A program made the position numbers and the translations under genes. 64,000 nucleotides of DNA from Paracoccus sediminilitoris (GTDB lineage Bacteria; Pseudomonadota; Alphaproteobacteria; Rhodobacterales; Rhodobacteraceae), in assembly GCF_003259195.1 (NCBI RefSeq), contig NZ_QJPK01000002.1, forward strand, positions 248,001-312,000, written 5' to 3'. Below the pieces are notes generated by a model. That model was given only the letters and a program-made list of their open reading frames with translations. It made no database searches and was not told the origin of the DNA. Each line of letters starts with the position of its first letter. Position 1 is the first letter of the stretch. This document shows positions 50,439 through 60,217 of the stretch, piece by piece.

Positions 50439-53400
50439 GTCGCGCGGCATCCTGTCGCTGTTCGTCCGTCACCGGACGCTGGCCAACCTGGTGCTGGCCG
50501 TGATGGTCGTGGCGGGGCTTTATTCCGCGCCGCGCCTGCGGGCGCAGTTCTTTCCCGACACGGTGGTCCAGCAGATCGATGTGACGGTTCGGTGGGACGG
50601 GGCGGGGGCCGATGATGTCGACCGATCCGTGGTGGGCGTGCTGGAACCCGCGCTGATGGGCGTCGAGGGGGTCGAGCTGACCGAAAGCCGGGCGACCCAA
50701 GGTGCGGCCCGGCTGCGGCTGGAATTCGAGCCGGGCTGGGACATGTCGCGTGCCGCAGCCGAGGTGGACACCGCCATCAGCGCCGCGGGCGACCTGCCCG
50801 ACGGCGCCGAGGAACCCGAGATCACCCGTCGCGCATGGCGCGATTCCGTGGCCGACGTGGTCATTTCCGGACCCGTCGGTCTGGCCCAGCTGGGCCGCAT
50901 CGCCGATGACCTGTCCAACAGGCTTTACGAGCGCGGCGTGACGCGCATCTCGACGGCGGGGCTGTCGGCGCCCGAAACGCTGGTCCAGCTGAACATGGCC
51001 GACCTGATCCGCCACGACCTGACCATGGAGGAGGTCGCGGGCGTCATCGGCGCCGCTGCCGCCGCGACCCCCGCGGGCGATATCGCGTCCGGCACCGCGC
51101 GGGTGCGCACTGGCACCGAAACCCGCGATCCGGCGGCGGTGGCGGCGCTGGTCCTGAAGGCGCTGCCGGACGGCACCCAATTGACCGTCGGCGACGTGGC
51201 GCAGGTCACCGACAGCGGCATCGATCGCGACATGGCCTATTTCGTGAATGGCGATCCCGCCGTCACCATCGCCGTCCAGCGCAGCGCGACGGGAGATGCC
51301 ATCGGCATGCAGCGGCAGGTCGAGGAAGCCGTCGCCCAGATGGCCCCCACCCTGCCGCAGGGCGTCGGCATCGAACTGGTGCGGGCGCGGGCCGAACTGA
51401 TCTCGGCCCGGCTGGACCTGCTGCTGGACAACGCGATGCTGGGGCTGGCGCTGGTGCTGGGCCTGCTGTTCCTGTTCCTGAACGCGCGCACGGCCATCTG
51501 GGTGGCGGCGGGCATTCCGGCATCGCTGCTGGCGGCGGTGGCGCTGATGTATGCGGCGGGCATGACGATCAACATGATCTCGCTTTTCGCGCTGATTCTG
51601 ACATTGGGGATCATCGTCGACGACGCGATCGTGGTGGGAGAACATGCCGATTACCGGGCCCGCAAGCTGGGCGAACCGCCGATGATCGCCGCCGAACGCG
51701 CCGCGATCCGCATGGCTGCGCCGGTGGTGTCATCGACGCTGACGACCGTCATCGCCTTTGCGGGTCTGGTGCTGATCGGTGGGCGTTTCGGGCGGCTGGT
51801 GGGGGATATTCCGCTGACGGTGATCATGGTGCTGGCGGCATCGCTGATCGAATGTTTCCTGATCCTGCCCAACCACATGGCGCATGCGCTGGCCCATACC
51901 GCCAAGGACCGCTGGTACGACCGCCCCTCGAAACTGGTGAACCGCTGGCTGGATCGCTTTGTTGGCGGGGTCATGCGGCCAGTGACGCGTTTTGTATTGG
52001 GCTGGCGCTATCCGGTCTTGGCGATGGTGGTCGTGGGGCTGTCATGGTCGGCGGCGACGCTGATGTCGGGGCAGGTGCCGTGGCGCTTTTTCGACGCGCC
52101 TGAGCAGGGCAGCGTAGCGGGTAATTTCGCCATGCTGCCCGGGTCCGACCGCGACGACACGCTGCGGGTCATGGGCTTGGTCCAGCAGGCGGTCGAGGGC
52201 GTCGCCAGCGAATACCAGCAGGAATACGAGCTGAATCCCGTGACCCATGTGATGACCATGGTCGGCGGCAATGCGGGTCGTCCCCTGCCAGGCGCCGAAA
52301 CCAAGGACGAGGACCTTCTGGGCGCCGTTCAGCTGGAACTGATCGATCCCGATTACCGCCCCTATTCCAGCTTTGAATTCGTCCAGGCCCTGCAAGAGGC
52401 CATGCCGACCGATCCCCGGCTGGAAACCATCAGCTTTCGCGGGTCGCGGTCGGGGCCGGGGGGTGATGCCATTTCGGTCCGGATGACCGGCGCCGATGCC
52501 GGTCAGCTGAAATCCGCGGCCGAGGCCCTGAAGCAGCGCCTGTCGCAATTCCCCGAGGTGTCCGCGCTGGAAGACAGCATGGATTACGACAAGGACGAAC
52601 TGGCGCTGAACCTGACCCCGCAGGGCGAGGCGCTTGGCTTTACCACCCAAGGGCTGGCGCGCGAATTGCGCCAGCGCCTTGGCGGGATCGAGGCCGCGAC
52701 CTTTCCCGTCGGCACCCGCACCGGTGCCATCACCGTCGAACTGCCCGAGGATGACCGGCGCGGCGATTTCCTGGACAGCATGCTGATGCGGACCGCATCG
52801 GGCCGATGGGTGCCCCTGTCCGATATCGTGACCGTCACCACCGAGGCCGGTTTTTCCGTCGTCCGGCGTGAAAACGGCGAAAGGATGATCCTGGTCACCG
52901 GCGACATTTCCGGGGACGATCCGGCGCGGGCGGCGCAGATCACCCAGAACCTGCAGCAGAGCCTGCTGCCTGCCATCGCGGCGGAATACGGCGTCCTCTA
53001 CGATCTGACCGGCCTGTCGGAACAGGAAAACGAATTCCTGTCGGATGCCCTGACGGGCTTTGCGCTGGCGCTGACCGGCATCTACATGGTGCTGGCCTGG
53101 ATCTTTTCCAGCTGGACGCGGCCGATGGTGGTCATGTCGGTCATTCCCTTCGGGCTGATCGGCGCGGTCTGGGGACATGCGGCCTGGCAATTGCCGCTGA
53201 GCATGTTTTCCATCGTCGGGCTGATCGGCATGTCGGGGATCATCATCAACGATTCCATCGTGCTGATTTCCACCATCGATGAATATGCCGCCGAACGCGG
53301 GTTGCGCCCCGCGATCATGGATGCCGTCGCCGACCGGTTCCGCCCCGTGTTGCTGACCACGGCCACCACCGTGCTGGGCCTTGCGCCGCTGCTTTACGAA

Positions 53401-53781
53401 CGGTCGTCGCAGGCGCTGTTCCTCAAGCCGACGGTGGTGACGCTGGCCTATGGCCTGGCCTTCGGGATGGTGCTGGTGCTGCTGGTCGTGCCGGCGGTGC
53501 TGGCCATCGGGGCCGATATCGGCGGGGCGGTGCGGGGGTTCCGCCGCGCGCTGTCCACGTCGCGGGCGCCCCGGATGCGCCGCGCGATGCGGGCGGGGGC
53601 GATGGGCGCGGGCCTGGCCTTTGCCGTGACCCTGTTGCCGGTGATGGCGGTGCAGGGGGCGGGGGCATCCCTGCCGGCATGGTGGCCCATTGCGGGCCTG
53701 GGCGTGGCGATGGGGGTCTATCTGCTGCTGCTGGCGCTGATCATGGCGGGGGCGGCGGTGATGCTGCGCCGCACGGCCTAA
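50383..53781 (+). CDS. RND efflux transporter permease (AcrB family)
   Basis: A 1132-residue inner-membrane pump with two sets of six helices and two large periplasmic loops. The proton-relay region of helix 4 is LTLGIIVDDAIVVGEH; the start of helix 1 lies in HRTLANLVLAVMVVAGLYSA. The C-terminal end is longer than in AcrB. Substrates are not predictable, and no TolC-type channel gene is adjacent. TTG at 50383 with GAGGAGA upstream gives the longest version; GTG at 50422 is an alternative start. Its stop overlaps that of the next, convergent gene in CTAA. Confidence 0.9.
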   Translation: MTRRPIVAPKAPWVPDVARSRGILSLFVRHRTLANLVLAVMVVAGLYSAPRLRAQFFPDTVVQQIDVTVRWDGAGADDVDRSVVGVLEPALMGVEGVELTESRATQGAARLRLEFEPGWDMSRAAAEVDTAISAAGDLPDGAEEPEITRRAWRDSVADVVISGPVGLAQLGRIADDLSNRLYERGVTRISTAGLSAPETLVQLNMADLIRHDLTMEEVAGVIGAAAAATPAGDIASGTARVRTGTETRDPAAVAALVLKALPDGTQLTVGDVAQVTDSGIDRDMAYFVNGDPAVTIAVQRSATGDAIGMQRQVEEAVAQMAPTLPQGVGIELVRARAELISARLDLLLDNAMLGLALVLGLLFLFLNARTAIWVAAGIPASLLAAVALMYAAGMTINMISLFALILTLGIIVDDAIVVGEHADYRARKLGEPPMIAAERAAIRMAAPVVSSTLTTVIAFAGLVLIGGRFGRLVGDIPLTVIMVLAASLIECFLILPNHMAHALAHTAKDRWYDRPSKLVNRWLDRFVGGVMRPVTRFVLGWRYPVLAMVVVGLSWSAATLMSGQVPWRFFDAPEQGSVAGNFAMLPGSDRDDTLRVMGLVQQAVEGVASEYQQEYELNPVTHVMTMVGGNAGRPLPGAETKDEDLLGAVQLELIDPDYRPYSSFEFVQALQEAMPTDPRLETISFRGSRSGPGGDAISVRMTGADAGQLKSAAEALKQRLSQFPEVSALEDSMDYDKDELALNLTPQGEALGFTTQGLARELRQRLGGIEAATFPVGTRTGAITVELPEDDRRGDFLDSMLMRTASGRWVPLSDIVTVTTEAGFSVVRRENGERMILVTGDISGDDPARAAQITQNLQQSLLPAIAAEYGVLYDLTGLSEQENEFLSDALTGFALALTGIYMVLAWIFSSWTRPMVVMSVIPFGLIGAVWGHAAWQLPLSMFSIVGLIGMSGIIINDSIVLISTIDEYAAERGLRPAIMDAVADRFRPVLLTTATTVLGLAPLLYERSSQALFLKPTVVTLAYGLAFGMVLVLLVVPAVLAIGADIGGAVRGFRRALSTSRAPRMRRAMRAGAMGAGLAFAVTLLPVMAVQGAGASLPAWWPIAGLGVAMGVYLLLLALIMAGAAVMLRRTA

Positions 53782-54629
53782 TCGCGCCGGTCGCAGCCAT
53801 GGGTTTCATACCCCGTGGGGGTGGTTTCGGGATCGACGATCATCGTGACCCGCAGGTCGTCTGTATCAACATCGAAGGGTTCGCCCGAGGGGGCGACCAT
53901 TTCGACCGTGGCCCGATTGTCCGCCCCGATCTGCGCCGACGAGATCCAGATGTCGGGCTGGTCGGGCAGCTCGATCGCGGCCATGCCTGTTCGGTCGACG
54001 GGCAGATCGACCGCAAGGCGCATGCCGTCCTGCAGCGCGGTCACGCGGCAGGCGGGGCGGGCGTCCAGCACCTGTGATTGCGCCTGCAGCGCCGCCTTGA
54101 TCTGCGGATCGGGATCGGTACCCGCGGGCGGCGCGACAAGCGTCAGCCGGGCAGGAACGCAGATGGCTTCGCACAAGCCGATCTCGATCTGGCTCTTGAT
54201 GGTGATGGGGTCGTCCGGATCGGTTGCATGGGCCGTGAAGGGCAGGACCAGCCGGTCGTGATAGCCCAGGTCCAGCTGATCGCCCGACCGGATCGCCTGG
54301 GGGGTGGGCCAGTGGAAGGACACGTCCCGCAGGTTTTCCGACCCCTGCCATTCGAAAAGCGGCGGCAGGCCGGTATCGCCCGGCGACCGCCAATAGGTCT
54401 TCCACCCCGGTTCCAGCCGCAGTTCCAGCGCCATCATCCGGTCGCCACCCGGCAGGGACCATCCCGGCAACAGCTGCGCCGAAACCAGCCCCGGCGGCAG
54501 TTCGGCAGATGTTTCGGGCACCTGCGCCCCGTCGGACCGCCAAGCCGATGCCGTCAATGTCTGTTGGGCGGCTGCGATGCCGGTGGTCAGGGCCAGGACG
54601 GCGGTCGCCAGAAGGGGGATGCGTGTCAT
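53778..54629 (-). CDS. exported DsbD N-terminal-domain-like protein
   Basis: A 283-residue precursor with a signal peptide (cleavage near residue 21, AAA). It resembles the periplasmic alpha domain of DsbD (thiol:disulfide interchange protein), with the Cys-x3-Cys pair in EIGLCEAICVPARLTL, and RLEPGWKTYWRSPGDTG, a segment typical of this family. It lacks the membrane and thioredoxin parts of full DsbD, so it may act as a stand-alone thiol carrier. It sits between the RND permease and the divergent yqgE. Confidence 0.82.
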   Translation of the reverse strand: MTRIPLLATAVLALTTGIAAAQQTLTASAWRSDGAQVPETSAELPPGLVSAQLLPGWSLPGGDRMMALELRLEPGWKTYWRSPGDTGLPPLFEWQGSENLRDVSFHWPTPQAIRSGDQLDLGYHDRLVLPFTAHATDPDDPITIKSQIEIGLCEAICVPARLTLVAPPAGTDPDPQIKAALQAQSQVLDARPACRVTALQDGMRLAVDLPVDRTGMAAIELPDQPDIWISSAQIGADNRATVEMVAPSGEPFDVDTDDLRVTMIVDPETTPTGYETHGCDRRD

Positions 54630-54734
54630 GCTCCAGACCTAGCGGGCGGGGGGCGGGGCTGGAAAGTCACAAATGCGCGCGAACCTTGCAAGATCGCATC
54701 CCAGCCCCGATCTTGAAGGACAAAAGGAGACCAG

Positions 54735-55340
54735 ATGAGCATTACCCCCGAATCCTCGCCCCAGACAGAAACGGCCAACGCGAACCTGACCGGCAAGATC
54801 CTGATCGCCATGCCCGGCATGACCGATCAGCGTTTTGAAAGATCGGTCGTGCTGGTCTGCGCCCATTCCGATGACGGCGCGATGGGGCTGGTGCTGAACC
54901 ATCCCCTGCCCGAGATCAATTTCGGCGAATTGCTGGAACAGTTGGGCATCGAGGTCGAGGAGAATGCCCGACAGGTCCAGATCCGCTTTGGCGGTCCGGT
55001 CGAACCCGGACGCGGCTTCGTGCTGCACAAGGTCGCCGAACACGGAACGGACCCTGAAGGCCGGATGCGCATCGGCCATGCGCTGGCCATGACCACCACG
55101 CGCGACATCCTGGAGGATCTGGCGCAGGGGCAGGGGCCGGAACCGGCGGTTCTGGCGCTTGGCTATGCCGGGTGGGGCCCGGGCCAGCTGGAATCCGAGA
55201 TGCTGGCCAATGGCTGGCTGACGGGTGACAGCGCCGAAGACCTGATCTTTGACGACGCGAATGACGACAAGTGGCAGCGGGCGCTGCGGGCTCAGGGTAT
55301 CGACCCGTCGCTGCTGTCCGCAGCGTCCGGGCGCGCCTGA
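54735..55340 (+). CDS. YqgE/AlgH (UPF0301) family protein
   Basis: A 201-residue protein of the UPF0301 family. Conserved parts are LTGKILIAMPGMTDQRFERS, GAMGLVLNHPLPEI, RFGGPVEPGRGFVLH and LALGYAGWGPGQLESEM. Homologues in Pseudomonas (AlgH) influence alginate and stress genes, but the molecular role is not settled. AAAGGAGA lies 9 bases before the ATG. The pairing with the DsbD-like gene is often seen in Rhodobacterales. Confidence 0.93.
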   Translation: MSITPESSPQTETANANLTGKILIAMPGMTDQRFERSVVLVCAHSDDGAMGLVLNHPLPEINFGELLEQLGIEVEENARQVQIRFGGPVEPGRGFVLHKVAEHGTDPEGRMRIGHALAMTTTRDILEDLAQGQGPEPAVLALGYAGWGPGQLESEMLANGWLTGDSAEDLIFDDANDDKWQRALRAQGIDPSLLSAASGRA

Positions 55341-55343
55341 GGG

Positions 55344-55376
55344 CGTGGGGGGGGGCGACAGGACCGCCCCCCGCAT
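55344..55376. terminator. GC hairpin between yqgE and map
   Basis: Convergent genes are separated by 60 bases holding a G-run and C-run that can pair (GGGGGGCG / CGCCCCCC, 7-base loop). No T-run follows, so terminator function is only likely. Confidence 0.4.
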
Positions 55377-55400
55377 GCGTCGTTCAAGGGTCGCGCGGCA

Positions 55401-56198
55401 TCAGCCCAGGTCGGGGAAGAACCGGTCCGAAGGCGTGAAGATCTCGAACCCGTTGGCGGTCACGCCAATCGAATGTTCGAACTGCGCCGACAGCGACTTG
55501 TCGCGCGTGACGGCGGTCCAGTCATCGGCCAGGACCTTGGTTTCGGGACGGCCCAGGTTGATCATTGGTTCGATGGTGAAGAACATGCCCTCCTCCAGCA
55601 CAGGGCCTTTGCCCGCGCGGCCGAAATGCAGCACGTTCGGTGGCGCGTGGAAGACCCGCCCGATCCCGTGGCCGCAGAAATCGCGCACGACCGACATGCG
55701 CTGCCCCTCGGCATAGGTCTGGATGGCCGCGCCGATATCGCCGAAGGTGGCGCCGGGGCGCACGACCTCGATGCCCTTCATCAGCGCGTCATGGGTGACC
55801 TTCAGCAGGCGCTGTGCCTTCAGGGGCGCCTTGCCCGCGACATACATGCGGCTGGTGTCGCCGAACCAGCCGTCCACGATCACCGTCACGTCGATATTGG
55901 CGATGTCGCCTTCCTTCAGCACCTTGTCGCCGGGAATGCCGTGGCAGACGACGTGGTTCACGCTGATGCAGCTGGCATGCTGGTATCCGCGATACCCGAT
56001 GGTGGCGGAGGTGGCGCCCAGTTCGGTGATCCGGTTGCGGATGAAATCGTCCAGAACGGACGTGGCGACGCCGGGTTCGACCAGCGGCCCGACCTCGTCC
56101 AGGATCTGCGCGGCAAGCGCACCCGCCTTGTGCATGCCTGCGGAATCCTCGGGCATGTGGATGCGGATACCTTCCTTGGTGATGCGGCTGTCGTCCAT
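55401..56198 (-). CDS. map: methionine aminopeptidase, type I
   Basis: A 265-residue metalloprotease that removes the initiator methionine from nascent proteins. Metal ligands are visible in NIDVTVIVDGWFGDTSRMY, CGHGIGRVFH, FFTIEPMINLG and AQFEHSIGV; the substrate His is in VVCHGIPGDK. The start at 56198 has AAAGGA upstream; a further ATG at 56216 is less well placed. The enzyme is essential in most bacteria, and this looks like the housekeeping copy. Confidence 0.95.
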   Translation of the reverse strand: MDDSRITKEGIRIHMPEDSAGMHKAGALAAQILDEVGPLVEPGVATSVLDDFIRNRITELGATSATIGYRGYQHASCISVNHVVCHGIPGDKVLKEGDIANIDVTVIVDGWFGDTSRMYVAGKAPLKAQRLLKVTHDALMKGIEVVRPGATFGDIGAAIQTYAEGQRMSVVRDFCGHGIGRVFHAPPNVLHFGRAGKGPVLEEGMFFTIEPMINLGRPETKVLADDWTAVTRDKSLSAQFEHSIGVTANGFEIFTPSDRFFPDLG

Positions 56199-56307
56199 CG
56201 CTGATCCTTTCTTCATTCCTGCTAGATAGATGGCCGAGGCCACTTGTTCCAGCCCTTCCCACGGGCATAGAAGGATGCATCACGTTTCAAGCCAAGGGGC
56301 AGCGCAG

Positions 56308-57048
56308 ATGCAGTCGGACAACCCTACCGCCGCGATTCTGGTCATCGGGGATGAGATCCTGTCGGGCCGTACCCGCGAAGGCAATGCCCACCACTTGGCA
56401 CAGGTTCTGACGGCGACCGGGTTCGACCTGCGCGAAATCCGCGTGGTGTCCGACGATCACGACAGCATCGTCGGCGCGATCCGGGAATACGACAAGTCGC
56501 TTGGCGGCAAATACGACCTGCTGTTCACCTCGGGCGGGATCGGGCCGACGCATGACGACATCACCGCCGATGCCGTCGCCGACGCCCATGGCACCACTGT
56601 CGAGATCCACCCCGTCGCGCGCGCCATCCTGCAGGAACGCTGCGACCGCATGGGGACAGAGCTGACGGAAAACCGCCTGCGCATGGCCCGCATTCCGGTG
56701 GGCGCGACGCTGATCGACAATTCGGTGTCGGGCGCGCCGGGCTTTTCCATCGGCTGCACCCATGTGATGGCCGGCGTGCCGGAAGTGTTTCGCGGCATGG
56801 TCGCCTGGCTGGTCCCGAACCTGCCCGGCGGCCGCCCCGTGCAATCCCTGACCATCGAGGTGCGCCGCGGCGAAAGCGACGTGGCAGAAGACCTCAAGGC
56901 CGTGGCCGCCGATTTTGCCGATCTGTCGCTGGGGTCCTATCCCTTCCGCGACGACACGGGTTGGGGCACGAACCTGGTGGTGCGGGGCTTGGATCAGGCC
57001 CGTGTCGCGGCGGGCATGTCGGCCCTGCAGGCGCGGCTGTCGCTCTGA
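56308..57048 (+). CDS. CinA N-terminal/MoaB-like molybdopterin-binding domain protein
   Basis: A 246-residue protein of the competence/damage-inducible CinA N-terminal type (COG1058): AILVIGDEILSGRTREGNAH, LFTSGGIGPTHDDITADAVA and GAPGFSIGCTHVMAGVPEVF. It lacks the C-terminal nicotinamide-nucleotide amidase domain of full CinA. Such short forms may act as pyrophosphatases on nucleotide cofactors, but direct evidence for this one is missing. AAGGGG precedes the ATG. Its stop overlaps the start of the acetyltransferase gene (TGATG). Confidence 0.88.
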   Translation: MQSDNPTAAILVIGDEILSGRTREGNAHHLAQVLTATGFDLREIRVVSDDHDSIVGAIREYDKSLGGKYDLLFTSGGIGPTHDDITADAVADAHGTTVEIHPVARAILQERCDRMGTELTENRLRMARIPVGATLIDNSVSGAPGFSIGCTHVMAGVPEVFRGMVAWLVPNLPGGRPVQSLTIEVRRGESDVAEDLKAVAADFADLSLGSYPFRDDTGWGTNLVVRGLDQARVAAGMSALQARLSL

Positions 57049-57767
57049 TGGGGCGGCCCGATGCGGATCTGGCCCACGCCTTCGAGGCCACCTGGCCCGC
57101 CGCCGAAACCGTCCGCTGCGGCGGGTTGCTGGTCGGGCGGGGGCTTGGGGCCGGCGGGCGCGTCAGTTCCGGGATGGCCGATGGCCCTTGGACGCCCGGC
57201 GATCTGGACGCCGCCTGCACCCAGCATGCCGCATGGGGCCAGCGCCCGCTGTTTCGCGCCTGGGATGACGACCACGACCTGATCGCCGAACTGACCGCCC
57301 GTGGGTTTGCGACCGAAATCCCGACGCTGGTCATGTCCGCCCCCGTGGCGTTGCTGACCGACCGGACCCTGCCGCCCGTGATGACCTTTGCGCTTTGGCC
57401 GCCTATGGCGATCCAGCGCCAGATCTGGGGAGCGGGCAACATCAACCCCGCGCGGCAGGCGGTAATGGACCGCGTGCCCCATCCCAAGGCCGCCATTCTT
57501 GGCCGCATCCAGGACCGCGCAGCGGGCAGCGCCTTCGTGGCGGCGCACGGGCCGGTGGCCATGGTCCACGGGGTCGAGGTTCTGCCCCCTTTCCGCCGCC
57601 ACGGCCTTGCCGGCTGGATGATGCGGCAGGCGGCCTTCTGGGCCGCCGAACAGGGCGCGACCCGGATCGGGCTGGCGGTCAGCCGCGCCAATGCAGTGGC
57701 GCAGGCGACCTATGCCACCTTGGGGTTTTCGGTGGCGGGCAGCTATGCCTATTACGGGCGGGACTAA
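57048..57767 (+). CDS. GNAT-family N-acetyltransferase
   Basis: A 239-residue protein whose C-terminal half has the GNAT core: [20 protein letters not shown] is the acetyl-CoA loop (R/Q-x2-G-x-G/A type), and [16 protein letters not shown] is the last helix-strand unit. The N-terminal half is divergent, perhaps a second degenerate GNAT domain. The substrate is unknown. It is coupled to the CinA-like gene, and its stop overlaps the kynA stop in CTAA. Confidence 0.82.
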   Translation: MGRPDADLAHAFEATWPAAETVRCGGLLVGRGLGAGGRVSSGMADGPWTPGDLDAACTQHAAWGQRPLFRAWDDDHDLIAELTARGFATEIPTLVMSAPVALLTDRTLPPVMTFALWPPMAIQRQIWGAGNINPARQAVMDRVPHPKAAILGRIQDRAAGSAFVAAHGPVAMVHGVEVLPPFRRHGLAGWMMRQAAFWAAEQGATRIGLAVSRANAVAQATYATLGFSVAGSYAYYGRD

Positions 57768-58585
57768 AGCTCGGTCCGCAATTCCCACAGGTCGGGATAA
57801 AGCACCACGTCCAGCATCCGCCGCAGATAGCTGACGCCCGATGTGCCGCCCGATCCGCGCTTGAAGCCGATGACCCGTTCGACCGTGGTGACGTGGTTGA
57901 AGCGCCAGCGGCGGAAGTAATCCTCGAAGTCGACCAGTTTCTCGGCCAGCTCGTACAGCTCCCAGTATTGCGCCGGATCGCGATAGACCTGCGCCCATGC
58001 GGCGCGGGCGGTGGGGTCGGGCTGGTGGGGGCGGTCCAGTTCGGTCCGTGCGGCCACGTTGAAGCCCGCCGCGCGCAGCCGGTCCAGAACGTGATCGTAG
58101 AGCGACGGTCGCGCGGCCTCGGCGCGCAGGGCCTGGGCCAGTTCGGGGCGGTGTTCATGCGGGCCGATCATCGCCATGTTGCGGTTCCCGGCCACGAATT
58201 CGATCATCCGGTACTGGAAGGACTGAAAGCCGCTGCTTTCCACCAGCGAAGGGCGGAATTCGGTGTATTCACTGGGCGTCATGGTGCGCAGCACGTCCCA
58301 CGCGCTGTTCAGCTGTTCCATGATCCGCGACACGCGCGACAGCATCTTGAAGGCTGGTCGCAGGTCGCCCGCGGCGATCCGGTCGCGGGCGGCCGACATT
58401 TCATGCAGGGCCAGCTTCATCCAGAGTTCGCTGGTCTGGTGCTGGATGATGAACAGCATCTCGTCATGGGCGTCGGAACGCGGGTGCTGGGCGGACAGGA
58501 TGGCATCCAGCCCCAGATAGTCGCCATAGGACATTCGCCCGTCAAAGGACATGCGTGCGCCTTCGGACGCGGGATCATAGGTCAT
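57764..58585 (-). CDS. kynA: tryptophan 2,3-dioxygenase, KynA
   Basis: A 273-residue haem enzyme that opens the indole ring of tryptophan to N-formylkynurenine. The active-site region is [37 protein letters not shown] and [20 protein letters not shown] (haem ligand His) follow, and VSYLRRMLD is at the C-terminus. The start at 58585 overlaps the ligase stop (ATGA). Formamidase and kynureninase, which would give anthranilate, are not in the window. Confidence 0.95.
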   Translation of the reverse strand: MTYDPASEGARMSFDGRMSYGDYLGLDAILSAQHPRSDAHDEMLFIIQHQTSELWMKLALHEMSAARDRIAAGDLRPAFKMLSRVSRIMEQLNSAWDVLRTMTPSEYTEFRPSLVESSGFQSFQYRMIEFVAGNRNMAMIGPHEHRPELAQALRAEAARPSLYDHVLDRLRAAGFNVAARTELDRPHQPDPTARAAWAQVYRDPAQYWELYELAEKLVDFEDYFRRWRFNHVTTVERVIGFKRGSGGTSGVSYLRRMLDVVLYPDLWELRTEL

Positions 58586-60201
58586 TGCTTCAGCCTGAAT
58601 CGTTGGATCTTGCCCGTCTGGGTCTTGGGCAGCGCGTCGCAGAAGACCACGCTGCGCGGGTATTTGAAGGGGGCGATGCTGTCCTTGACGTGCCGCTGTA
58701 ACCGTTCGACCGTGGCCTGGTCGGCGGCGACGCCTTCGGTCAGCACGACATGGGCCTGCACGATCTGGCCGCGATCGGGGTCGGGAATGCCGATCACTGC
58801 ACATTCGGACACGTCGGGATGGGACAGCAACGCGGCTTCGACATCGGGACCGGCGATGTTGTAGCCCGCCGAGACGATGATGTCGTCGCAGCGCGCCGCG
58901 AAATGGAAGCGCCCGTCGTCATCCTGCCAGAAGGTGTCGCCGGTCAGGTTCCAGCCGTCCAGCACATAGTCGCCCTGTCGCGGGTCGTCCAGGTATCGGC
59001 AGCCGGTCGGGCCGATGACGGCCAGGCGCCCCATCTCGCCGCGCGGGACCTCGGCGCCGTCATCGCCGATGATGCGGGCGCGATAGCCCTGGACGGGGCG
59101 GCCCGTGCAGCCGGGATGGCTGTCGTCCAGGCGGTTGGTCAGGAAGATGTGCAGCATCTCGGTCGCGCCGATGCCGTCCAGCATGGGCTTGCCGGTGCGG
59201 TCGTGCCAATCCTGCCAGACGGGGGCGGGCAGGGTCTCGCCCGCGCTGACGGCGACGCGCAGGCTGGACAGATCGGCCCCTTGGTCCATCGCCCGCAGCA
59301 TGACCCGATAGGCGGTCGGCGCGGTGAAGCAGATGGTGGCGCGGTGATCCTGGATGATCTGGACCATGTTCGGCGGCGATGCGTTTTCCAGCAGCACCGC
59401 GCTGGCCCCGAAGCGCAGCGGAAAGACCGCCAGACCGCCCAGGCCGAAGGTGAAGGCCAAGGGCGGGCTGCCCACGAAGATGTCGTCGGGGGTGACGCCC
59501 AGAACCTCGCGCGCATAGCCGTCGGCGATGATCAGCAGGTCGCGGTGGAAATGCATGGTGGCCTTGGGTTCGCCCGTCGACCCCGAGGTCATGCCGAGCA
59601 GCGCTACGTCGTCGCGCCCGGTCCGCACCGCATCGAAACGCACCGGCTTGGTCAGGGCCGCGCGGTCCAGTTCGGCGTCGTGATTAGCGGTGCCGTCGAA
59701 GCCGATCACCGTGTTCAGCACCGATGACGCCTTGGCGGTCGTGACCAGCTCCTCCATCAGGCGGGTGTCGCACAGCGCGAATTCCACCTGCGCCTTGTCG
59801 ACGATCTGGCCCAACTCCTTGGCGCGCAGCATCGGCATGGTGTTCACCACCACCGCCCCCGCCTTGGTCGCGGCCAGCCAGCAGGCGACCATCGCGGGGT
59901 TGTTGGCCGACCGGATCAGCACGCGGTTGCCGGGCCTGACGCCGTAATCGCTGACCAGCGCATGGGCCAGGCGGTTCGTCCAGTCGGACAGCTCCTTGTA
60001 GGTGCGCGCCCGCCCGTTGCCGACCAGCGCGATCCGGTCGCCAAAGCCGCGTTCGACCATGCGGTCGGTCAGTTCGGCCCCGACGTTCAGCCAGTCGGGA
60101 TAGTCGTATCCCGACAGGTCGATCACGGGCCAAGCCGCAGCGGGTGGCAGGTGGTCGCGCGTAAAGCTGTCCTGATGTCCGCTTGGTCCTAATGCTGGCA
60201 T
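58582..60201 (-). CDS. benzoate/2-aminobenzoate-type CoA ligase (AMP-forming)
   Basis: A 539-residue acyl-adenylate enzyme: P-loop [19 protein letters not shown], motif GIGATEML, the hinge region [20 protein letters not shown] and the C-terminal catalytic-Lys motif [12 protein letters not shown]. The N-terminal [15 protein letters not shown] resembles benzoate- and 2-aminobenzoate-CoA ligases. Placed directly before kynA, it most likely activates anthranilate from tryptophan breakdown. Benzoate or a related acid is an alternative. Confidence 0.85.
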   Translation of the reverse strand: MPALGPSGHQDSFTRDHLPPAAAWPVIDLSGYDYPDWLNVGAELTDRMVERGFGDRIALVGNGRARTYKELSDWTNRLAHALVSDYGVRPGNRVLIRSANNPAMVACWLAATKAGAVVVNTMPMLRAKELGQIVDKAQVEFALCDTRLMEELVTTAKASSVLNTVIGFDGTANHDAELDRAALTKPVRFDAVRTGRDDVALLGMTSGSTGEPKATMHFHRDLLIIADGYAREVLGVTPDDIFVGSPPLAFTFGLGGLAVFPLRFGASAVLLENASPPNMVQIIQDHRATICFTAPTAYRVMLRAMDQGADLSSLRVAVSAGETLPAPVWQDWHDRTGKPMLDGIGATEMLHIFLTNRLDDSHPGCTGRPVQGYRARIIGDDGAEVPRGEMGRLAVIGPTGCRYLDDPRQGDYVLDGWNLTGDTFWQDDDGRFHFAARCDDIIVSAGYNIAGPDVEAALLSHPDVSECAVIGIPDPDRGQIVQAHVVLTEGVAADQATVERLQRHVKDSIAPFKYPRSVVFCDALPKTQTGKIQRFRLKQ

Positions 60202-60217
60202 GGTGATCCCCCAGGTT

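Noticed and set aside
49350-50450. 366-residue frame opposite the RND adaptor
   Set aside because: Shadow frame; the adaptor's helix, lipoyl and coiled-coil features are clear on the plus strand.
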